Below the pieces are notes generated by a model. That model was not told the DNA's origin and made no database searches. It saw only the letters and a program-made list of their open reading frames with translations. Position numbers and translations under genes: made by a program. Shown here piece after piece: positions 57,881 to 64,000 of a DNA stretch of 64,000 nucleotides; position 1 is the stretch's first letter, and each line of letters opens with the position of its first letter. Source of the stretch: Alphaproteobacteria bacterium (GTDB lineage Bacteria > Pseudomonadota > Alphaproteobacteria > UBA6615). Where the stretch lies: positions 43,001-107,000 of the forward strand of contig JAJFJA010000028.1 in NCBI GenBank assembly GCA_021774445.1, in the 5' to 3' direction.

Positions 57881-59482
57881 GTGGTAGAGAGTTACGATTA
57901 CATCGTCATCGGTGCGGGATCGGCGGGCTGTGCCGTGGCGGCGCGGTTGTCCGAGGATGCGCGCAACCGGGTGCTGCTATTGGAAGCCGGCGGTCGCGAC
58001 CGTAACCCGTGGATCCATATTCCGGTCGGTTATTACCGCACCATGCTGGATCCGGTGCTGTCCTGGGGTTACCGCACGGAGCCCGACGAAAAGGTTGCGG
58101 GCCGCCGTATCGTGTGGCCGCGGGGGCGGGTGCTCGGCGGCTCCAGTTCGATCAACGGGTTGGTCTACACACGCGGCCAACGGGAGGACTACGACCTGTG
58201 GCGGCAGCTGGGAAATCCCGGCTGGTCCTATGACGACGTGTTGCCGTACTTCCGGCGGTCGGAAGATCAGGCGCGCGGGGCGGACGACTTCCACGGTGTC
58301 GGCGGCCCGCTCAAGGTCTCCGACATTGCCGACCGGCGGCCGATCTGCGAGGCCTTCATCGCCGCCGCCATGGAGACCGGCATTCCGCGCAATCACGACT
58401 TCAACGGCGCGCGCCAGGAGGGGGTGGGCTATTTCCAGACCACGTCGCGCGGCGGCTGGCGCTGTAGCGCCGCCACCGCCTACCTAAAACCGGCGCGGCG
58501 GCGGCCGAACCTGCACGTCGTCACCGGCGCGCTGACCCACCGGATCGTTGTCGCCGATGGGCGCGCCACCGGCGTCGACTGGGAAAGCCAGGGCGGCGAC
58601 CGGTCGGCGGCGTGCCGGGGGGAAATCGTGCTGTGCGCCGGGGCGGTCAATTCGCCGCAGCTGCTCCAGCTTTCGGGGATCGGCCCGGCCGCGCATCTGC
58701 GCGATCTGGGGATCGAGGTGGTGCAGGCCTTGGAGGGGGTCGGGCGGGATTTGCAGGATCATTATCAGGTGCGCGCGGTTTATGAGATCGCCGGGGCGAA
58801 GTCGCTCAACAGCGATGTGCATAACCCGCTCAAGAAGGCGATGATCGGGCTGCAATACGCGCTGCGCCGCACCGGACCGCTGACCATCAGCGCCGGGCAA
58901 GTCTGCCTGTTCGCGAAAACCCGGCCGGAGGTCGCGACCCCGGACATTCAATTCCACTTCATTCCGTTTAGCGCCGACCGGCCCGGGCAGCCGCTGCACA
59001 AGTTCCCCGCGGTGACGGCGTCGATCTGTCAGCTGCGGCCGGAAAGCCGGGGCGAGATCATGATCCGCTCGGCCGATCCGCGGACGCATCCGGCGATCCG
59101 CGCCAACTACCTGGACACGGAAAACGACCGCCGCACCATCGTCGACGGCATGAAACTGAACCGCCGGATCTCCCGTTCGCCGGCGTTCGCCAAGTATCTA
59201 AAGCTGGAGCGCGAACCGGGGGAAGAGCGGCAAAGCGACGACGACCTGCTGCAATTCGCGCGGGAGCGCGGCAGCACGATCTTCCATCCGACCAGCACTT
59301 GCCGCATGGGCCCCGACGACCGGGCGGTCGTCGATGCCCGGCTGCGGGTCAAGGGTGTCGCCGGGCTGCGCGTGGCGGATTGCTCGATCATGCCGCGCGT
59401 GGTCTCCGGCAATACCAACGCGCCGGCGATCATGATCGGGGAGAAATGCGCGGACATGATGCGGGAGGACGCGCGGGGGTGA
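57881..59482 (+). CDS. GMC-family FAD oxidoreductase (choline-dehydrogenase-like)
   Basis: A 533-residue flavoprotein. It has [22 protein letters not shown] (FAD site, read in two pieces), [18 protein letters not shown] (GMC signature 1), [17 protein letters not shown] (signature 2), the catalytic His in [11 protein letters not shown], and the C-terminal [16 protein letters not shown]. It oxidises an alcohol; choline itself is not certain, since no betB or betC gene is near. The GTG 57881 start fits the fold but has a weak ribosome site. Confidence 0.88.
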   Translation: MVESYDYIVIGAGSAGCAVAARLSEDARNRVLLLEAGGRDRNPWIHIPVGYYRTMLDPVLSWGYRTEPDEKVAGRRIVWPRGRVLGGSSSINGLVYTRGQREDYDLWRQLGNPGWSYDDVLPYFRRSEDQARGADDFHGVGGPLKVSDIADRRPICEAFIAAAMETGIPRNHDFNGARQEGVGYFQTTSRGGWRCSAATAYLKPARRRPNLHVVTGALTHRIVVADGRATGVDWESQGGDRSAACRGEIVLCAGAVNSPQLLQLSGIGPAAHLRDLGIEVVQALEGVGRDLQDHYQVRAVYEIAGAKSLNSDVHNPLKKAMIGLQYALRRTGPLTISAGQVCLFAKTRPEVATPDIQFHFIPFSADRPGQPLHKFPAVTASICQLRPESRGEIMIRSADPRTHPAIRANYLDTENDRRTIVDGMKLNRRISRSPAFAKYLKLEREPGEERQSDDDLLQFARERGSTIFHPTSTCRMGPDDRAVVDARLRVKGVAGLRVADCSIMPRVVSGNTNAPAIMIGEKCADMMREDARG

Positions 59483-59547
59483 TTGGGTGTCCTGCCGGCT
59501 TCGAGGGAGCCGAGCCAGGACCGCGCAAATATCGTCCGCCGCGGCGT

Positions 59548-60708
59548 TCAATACGTCAGGGCGGGCACGCGCGTGAGGCTGCTGGCTGCCTTCATTACCT
59601 GGGCGATGAAGGGTGACGTCATGGCACGAACCAGTGCGCTGTAGTTGAGCTGGAACCGGATTTCGGCGCCAACGGACAGACGGAGGCAGCCGGAATCGAC
59701 AATGAGATGGTCGCTGCTGGCCCCGAGAATATCCATTCCGGCAGGTGGAAGAAGGCCGTCCGCATCGGTATCCTGGCGCCCGAGGGCAAGGATTGTCTGC
59801 GTCGTGCGGGGCCGCTCGGCGGTGGGATCGAAAATCCGGTTCGTGGCACGGGGCGGCATCTCGCCGAACGCGGTCTGGCCAATATCACCCCACGGTTCTG
59901 ATGGCTTAACCTTGGTCTCGATCACTTCGGCGATCAGGGTAAAGGCGTCGGTGTACAAGCCGTCGATCGGCCGGCGATGCAGCGGCTCGCAGCCCAGCAG
60001 GATCGCTTCGCCGAGGCGCAGATGGTTGATCCGCCCCGTGTCGGCGCCGCTCAGAGCCCATTCGAGGTTGGCCGAATTGCCGCCTGAGACGATCTCGAGC
60101 CCGAAACCGGCGGAAGAACCGAGCCGGGGGCGAAGCCTGTGGCCGAAGGTAGCGTCGATCGAATCGGCCAGCGCCGACAGTTCGGCCATGTTTCTGGCAT
60201 CCGGTGCCACGCCACTGCGGCAGGCAAGGTTAGTGCCGATCCCCCTGAGCGCAATGTTCGGAAAATCCAATATTGCCTGTACGAATGGCTCAAGGTCGCC
60301 GGGCATGATGCCTTCGCGCAGATCACCGAGTTCGACCATCAGCACGATGCCATGCGTGCGCCGCGCCGCAAGCGCGGCATGGGATAGCCCTCTGACGACG
60401 TCGAGTTCCGTATTGACGCTGATATCGGCTTGCGCGACGACCTGTTCCACTTGGCTCAGCATCGGCGATCGGATCAGCATGATCGGCGCCGTTATGCGCG
60501 CTTCGCGCAGGGTCCTGATGTTCTCTATGCGCGAATCGCCCAGAGCCCACACACCGGCGCGGATCAGCGCGGCAGCGATTTCGGGCGCGCCGAGCACCGC
60601 CTTGGTGACGCCGGTGACCGAAATGCCGCGCCCGCGCAGTCGGTTGACCAGGGTGCGGGCATTATGATGAATTTTTTCGAGATCGATTTCCAGCCGTGGC
60701 GCGGTCAT
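59548..60708 (-). CDS. PLP-dependent amino-acid racemase (alanine-racemase fold, COG3457 type)
   Basis: A 386-residue protein with an alanine-racemase-type PLP barrel. Lys36 in VTGVTKAVLGAPE is the expected PLP lysine; VWALGDSRIENIR and MVELGDLREGIMP follow. SSAGFGLEIVSGGNSANLEW matches the predicted amino-acid (ornithine-type) racemases. It starts within the last codons of the upstream DUF1611 gene (ATGA overlap), so the two proteins are made together. The substrate is unknown; ornithine, lysine or glutamate derivatives are plausible. Confidence 0.85.
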   Translation of the reverse strand: MTAPRLEIDLEKIHHNARTLVNRLRGRGISVTGVTKAVLGAPEIAAALIRAGVWALGDSRIENIRTLREARITAPIMLIRSPMLSQVEQVVAQADISVNTELDVVRGLSHAALAARRTHGIVLMVELGDLREGIMPGDLEPFVQAILDFPNIALRGIGTNLACRSGVAPDARNMAELSALADSIDATFGHRLRPRLGSSAGFGLEIVSGGNSANLEWALSGADTGRINHLRLGEAILLGCEPLHRRPIDGLYTDAFTLIAEVIETKVKPSEPWGDIGQTAFGEMPPRATNRIFDPTAERPRTTQTILALGRQDTDADGLLPPAGMDILGASSDHLIVDSGCLRLSVGAEIRFQLNYSALVRAMTSPFIAQVMKAASSLTRVPALTY

Positions 60709-61901
60709 CCCGCCCCGGCAGTCAACGCAACCCCGAATGCGGGAAAAGCGGCAAGCACCATGTCCACCAGGCGCTCTGGCGACCGGGTCAGTGCATCTGT
60801 GACGGGGATGTCGAGTTCGCCCTCGTAGCGAGAAATTGCCGTGTCGACTTCCGCGCTGGTCATGTTTTCATGGTTGATCGTCAGGCCGATGACCTTCGTG
60901 TTGGCGAAAGTCTCGATGAGATTGATCTCGCTGGCCGGGGTCGGCATCGCCATCGTTGCAAAGTCGCAGCGATTGGCGCGGCCCGGCGCATGCTGCAGCA
61001 CAACCCCGTCGGGGCAGCTTCCGCGCAGGATGAAAGACGAGGTGGAGTAGGCAGGGTGGCTCAGCGCGCCCTGCCCTTCGACGACGATGATGTCGGGGTT
61101 TTCGGCCTCGAACGCCTCGACGATTGTGGCCTCCAGTTCGCCGGCGCAGAATTGTGACGGGACGGCGTCCAGCGCTATTCCGTAGCGCGCGCCCTGAATC
61201 AAGCCGGTCTGGCCGGTACCGACCATTACCGTCTTCACGCCGCGATCGTTGAGCGCCTGGGTCAGGATGGTAGCGGTGGTGCGCTTGCCAATGGCGCAAT
61301 CGGTGCCGAGCACGGCGATACGTGGGCAGGTGACTTCGGCGATGCGGCCGCTGAACGTCCGAAGCCCCATTTGAGGGCGCGGTTTGCGGACGTCAAGGAT
61401 CGTTACGTTTGCCAACACGGAAGCCGTCGCGAATTCCGGATCGTCGTTGAGGAACTCGTGCAAACCGTTAACGATGTTCATGCCTAGCCTCATCGCCTCT
61501 AGCATGATGGTGCGCTCCCGGGGCGACAGCCGACCGCTCGCCGGCGCTATCCCGAAGATGAAATAGTCGGGCACACCGCCGGCATGTTTCAGAGCGGCGG
61601 CAAGATCGCGGCAGATGGGGATGGTGTTCGGCGTTCCATCGAGCACCATGCCCGTGTTAAGGCCCGCCTTGCCGCTATCGATGACTGAGAGAATTTTGTA
61701 TTTTTGTGAGTAGCGGACCAGCCCATTGGCGGTCTTGCCGTCAATGGTGCCAAAATTCGCTTCGCAATAGACGATGGCGCTGGCCGCGACCGGCAGGGTG
61801 TGCGGGCGCGCGTTAGGGGATGGGGGCCGCGTACTGGTTGGGAGCTCGCCTTCAAGCGGATAGGGCCGTAGCGTCGAGTGTCCCGAGAAACCTGGGGGCA
61901 T
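60705..61901 (-). CDS. DUF1611 protein (DgcN-like D-amino-acid N-acetyltransferase candidate)
   Basis: About 398 residues. The middle has VLGTDCAIGKRTTATILTQAL, a P-loop-like motif (199-210), preceded by YFIFGIAPASGRLSP and followed by VVEGQGALSHPAYS. These are the DUF1611 landmarks. A DUF1611 member, DgcN, has been described as a D-glutamate N-acetyltransferase that works with a racemase (DgcA) on N-acetyl-D-glutamate; here the partner is a PLP racemase instead. ATG 61901 has CAGG upstream; an ATG at 61973 is in AT-rich sequence. Confidence 0.8.
   Translation of the reverse strand: MPPGFSGHSTLRPYPLEGELPTSTRPPSPNARPHTLPVAASAIVYCEANFGTIDGKTANGLVRYSQKYKILSVIDSGKAGLNTGMVLDGTPNTIPICRDLAAALKHAGGVPDYFIFGIAPASGRLSPRERTIMLEAMRLGMNIVNGLHEFLNDDPEFATASVLANVTILDVRKPRPQMGLRTFSGRIAEVTCPRIAVLGTDCAIGKRTTATILTQALNDRGVKTVMVGTGQTGLIQGARYGIALDAVPSQFCAGELEATIVEAFEAENPDIIVVEGQGALSHPAYSTSSFILRGSCPDGVVLQHAPGRANRCDFATMAMPTPASEINLIETFANTKVIGLTINHENMTSAEVDTAISRYEGELDIPVTDALTRSPERLVDMVLAAFPAFGVALTAGAG
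61859..61893. repeat. Diverged copy of the 62.2-kb repeat at the DUF1611 gene start
   Basis: CGTCGAGTG then CCGAGAAACCTG, five bases closer together than in the copy at 62241-62267. The repeat lies inside the first codons of the DUF1611 gene. Confidence 0.5.
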
Positions 61902-62353
61902 AAAGTACCTGTAAATATTTGAAAATTGTCGCGACTTGATAAGTGTAAATGGGCACTGATTTAGAAAATTCAAACAAAAAACACTATTTTTGCAATAATT
62001 ATTCTCTCGCTAATTAAATAAAAAAGATTTATATTAAATAAAAACATTATTTTATTTTTCATGTTATGCATCAAGTATTTCACCATGACGATAGTATTTC
62101 TAAATTTTTTATACTCCAGGCCAAGACCGAGGCCCTGCCCCCCCAAACAGCGATGAAGAGGGTCATGGGCCTTCTTTTTCGCTGATGTCCGAATTTGTGC
62201 AGGTTTCTCGGACGCCAGGCACGGTGTATCGGGCGACGCACGTCGAGTGCCTGCGTCCGAGAAACCTGCACAGGAGTCGACATCAACGCGGTCCGCGGCA
62301 ATCGTGGAAATTGGAACGCGTTGACAGTATTATAGCACCGAAGGGAAGAGCCT
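61902..62353. other. AT-rich divergent region between the DUF1611 gene and the terminal cyclase
   Basis: 452 bases without a gene. From 61902 to about 62115 it is strongly AT-rich (runs such as ATTAAATAAAA), very unlike its surroundings. It then turns GC-rich and contains a long inverted repeat. ATTAAATAAAA occurs twice exactly 20 bases apart (62013 and 62033). It must hold the promoters of both flanking genes, but the AT content gives too many candidate -10 boxes to choose one. Confidence 0.6.
62196..62272. repeat. Long inverted repeat (hairpin)
   Basis: TGTGCAGGTTTCTCGG...AGGCAC (62196-62222) and GTGCCTGCGTCCGAG...TGCACA (62247-62272) are reverse complements except for one inserted base, with a 24-base loop. 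Weaker pairing extends outward (GATGTC at both ends). It could be a transcription terminator, an operator or the scar of a small mobile element. Confidence 0.7.
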
Positions 62354-64000
62354 TTGGAGCGCCATCTCGCCGCAATTCTAGCTGCCGACGTCGTCGGCTA
62401 CAGCCGCCTCATGGGGAACGACGAAGCGGCGACGCTGGTTGCGCTTCAGAGCCACCGTGAGGAACTGATCGAGCCTAAAGCGGCGCAATATCGCGGCCGA
62501 ACAGTCAAGTTGATGGGCGACGGCGTTCTGTTGGAATTCGGCAGCGTCGTCGACGCGGTTACCTTTGCCGTTGAGGTACAGATGGCCATGCGGCAGCGAA
62601 ACCTGGGTGTCGCCGAGGACCGGAAAATCGTTTTCCGCATTGGTGTAAACCTCGGCGACATCATCCTTCAAGATGATGACATTTACGGTGATGGCGTCAA
62701 TGTTGCCGCACGTCTAGAAGGTTTGGCTGAACCGGGTGGTATCTGCCTGTCTCGGGCTGCCCGAGACCAAGTTCGCGACAAGATGGACCTCGAATTGGTG
62801 GACCTTGGCGAGATCAAGGTGAAGAACATCATTCGGCCGGTGAGGGCTTTTCAGATCAACCTTGACGACAAGGCGAAAGCCCTTGTCACGCCGATCGTTC
62901 GGCCATCCGTGAAAACGGGGCAGCAGCCCACACAACTTGCCATGGCTGCCGTCGTGGCTCTCATTTTCGCAGTCGGCGGCGTGTTCTGGTTTCAGCCGTG
63001 GGCACCGAGATTAGAACCCGCGTCGATAGACCGCATGGCCTTTCCATTGCCGGACAAGCCATCGATTGTGGTTCTTCCATTTGAAAATCTGAGTGACGAT
63101 TTGGAACAGGGCTACTTTGCCGATGGGATTACTGAGGACTTGATCACCGATCTGTCAAAGATCTCGGGTTTGTTCGTGATCGCTCGTAACTCCTCTTTCG
63201 TCTACAAGGGAAAATCTGTGCACATCCGCCAGGTTGCGGAAGAGCTGGGTGTTCGTTATGTGCTGGAAGGCAGCGTGCGCCGGTCCGGCGATCAGGTGCG
63301 CATAAATGCCCAGCTCATTGACGCAATCACCGGCGGCCATCTCTGGGCGGAGCGTTACGACGGGACTATGGCGGACGTCTTTGCATTCCAGGATCAGGTC
63401 ACCAGCAACATCGTGCCTTCGCTGGCCATCAACCTGACAGCTCCCCAAACGACCTTGCAGGCCGGGTCTGGGACTACCAATCCAAAGGCTTACGATGCCT
63501 TCCTGCGCGGCTGGTCACACTATCGGCAGAGCACGCCGGACGACCTTGCGCAAGCGCTATCCTATTTCAAGCAAGCGATCAATCTCGATCAGAGCTACAG
63601 CCGTGCCTATTCGGCACTTGCCGCCGTCTACGAGCTTGCCGTGGAGAACAACAGGCTGAGCGCCACGACACTATGGAGTCAAAGGCTGGGTCTGAACACC
63701 GATGCGGCTATCATAGAAATGGCACGTAACTTGGAAGTGGCGTTTAAGGCACCGGACCCACTGACACACCAGGTGGCGTCGGGATATTCGTCCTTCGTCG
63801 GCAAGCACGAGAAGGCGATCACCGAAGCAGAGCGAGCCATCAAGCTGGATCCGAATGATCCCGTTGGTTACAGAGCCGCGGCCAGCGCGCGCATATTCGC
63901 TGGCACGCCATCGGATGCCATTGGTGAAATCCAGACGGCGATGCGGCTCGATCCTCATCACTCCAGTAGCTACCTCTTCTGGCTTGGATTGGCGCTATTC
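62354..64000 (+). CDS. Class III cyclase with TolB-like and TPR regions (3' end outside window)
   Basis: Open to the window end (549 codons seen). The N-terminal class III cyclase domain has AILAADVVGYSRLM (Asp12), KLMGDGVLLEF (Asp56) and YGDGVNVAARLEGLAEPGG. One membrane helix follows (about 196-214, AAVVALIFAVGGVFWF). The periplasmic part starts with the TolB-like block SIVVLPFENLSDDLEQGYFADG and VRYVLEGSVRRSGD, then TPR repeats. The start is a TTG behind AAGGGAAG, since no ATG fits. This architecture is common in rhizobia and relatives. The whole gene is longer than what is visible. Confidence 0.87.
   Translation, partial: MERHLAAILAADVVGYSRLMGNDEAATLVALQSHREELIEPKAAQYRGRTVKLMGDGVLLEFGSVVDAVTFAVEVQMAMRQRNLGVAEDRKIVFRIGVNLGDIILQDDDIYGDGVNVAARLEGLAEPGGICLSRAARDQVRDKMDLELVDLGEIKVKNIIRPVRAFQINLDDKAKALVTPIVRPSVKTGQQPTQLAMAAVVALIFAVGGVFWFQPWAPRLEPASIDRMAFPLPDKPSIVVLPFENLSDDLEQGYFADGITEDLITDLSKISGLFVIARNSSFVYKGKSVHIRQVAEELGVRYVLEGSVRRSGDQVRINAQLIDAITGGHLWAERYDGTMADVFAFQDQVTSNIVPSLAINLTAPQTTLQAGSGTTNPKAYDAFLRGWSHYRQSTPDDLAQALSYFKQAINLDQSYSRAYSALAAVYELAVENNRLSATTLWSQRLGLNTDAAIIEMARNLEVAFKAPDPLTHQVASGYSSFVGKHEKAITEAERAIKLDPNDPVGYRAAASARIFAGTPSDAIGEIQTAMRLDPHHSSSYLFWLGLALF

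Noticed and set aside
62080..62301. 73-codon minus-strand frame in the AT-rich/hairpin region
   Set aside because: It spans the inverted repeat and has no ribosome site or domain; probably chance.

Overview
The window is 64 kb of GC-rich chromosomal DNA, by eye about two-thirds GC, from an alphaproteobacterium, most likely Rhodospirillales-like; the genus cannot be fixed. Supporting signs are the direct-repeat LexA box (GTTC-N7-GTTC) at dinB, the run ileS-lspA-DUF3035-M16-M16, an ergothioneine egtB-egtD pair, and typical core genes (pyrD, mutL, purD, xseA, msbA, lpxK, pmbA, leuA). Coding density is high. Many gene pairs overlap by 4 bases or abut. I see no rRNA, tRNA, CRISPR array, prophage or transposase gene.

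Layout. 0-8.5 kb: a TetR-type regulator fragment, the 2-keto-3-deoxygluconate branch (kinase plus aldolase), ergothioneine synthesis (egtB, egtD), a DapA-superfamily enzyme coupled to an aldose 1-epimerase, a membrane protein, and pyrD. 8.5-12.5 kb: a crotonase, a feruloyl-CoA synthase-like ligase overlapping an alpha/beta hydrolase, and a MaoC hydratase. 12.5-25 kb: ribF, an inverted S66 carboxypeptidase, ileS, lspA, a DUF3035 lipoprotein, an active/inactive M16 peptidase pair, pgi and mutL. 25-34 kb: an MFS exporter, rsmD, a pseudouridine synthase, a C26 amidohydrolase, tadA, a nitroreductase, purD, xseA and an M23 peptidase. 33-40 kb: envelope genes lpxK, msbA, pmbA and rlpA, then an orphan GAF histidine kinase. 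39.7-49.6 kb: carbonic anhydrase with nhaA, a small HTH protein, an O-acetyltransferase, an ABC exporter with a candidate leader peptide, a phosphatase/cupin pair, an M20 peptidase, a MAPEG protein and leuA.

The last 14 kb (50-64 kb) is accessory and signal-rich. A stand-alone FIST sensor is followed directly by a GAF-class III nucleotide cyclase. Two further class III cyclases follow: one with six membrane segments, and one with a TolB-like/TPR region that runs off the window. Between them lie a methyltransferase, a zinc alcohol dehydrogenase, SOS-controlled dinB, a 45-residue lipoprotein, a GMC oxidoreductase, and a four-base-overlapping pair (DUF1611 protein plus a PLP amino-acid racemase) that looks like D-amino-acid metabolism.

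The best candidates for something undescribed are the FIST-cyclase operon (possibly a heme/NO or small-ligand sensor controlling cyclic nucleotide synthesis), the DUF1611-racemase unit with its AT-rich, inverted-repeat-bearing control region, and the leader peptide with competing hairpins before the ABC exporter. All functional calls come from reading motifs by eye; no database search was run.
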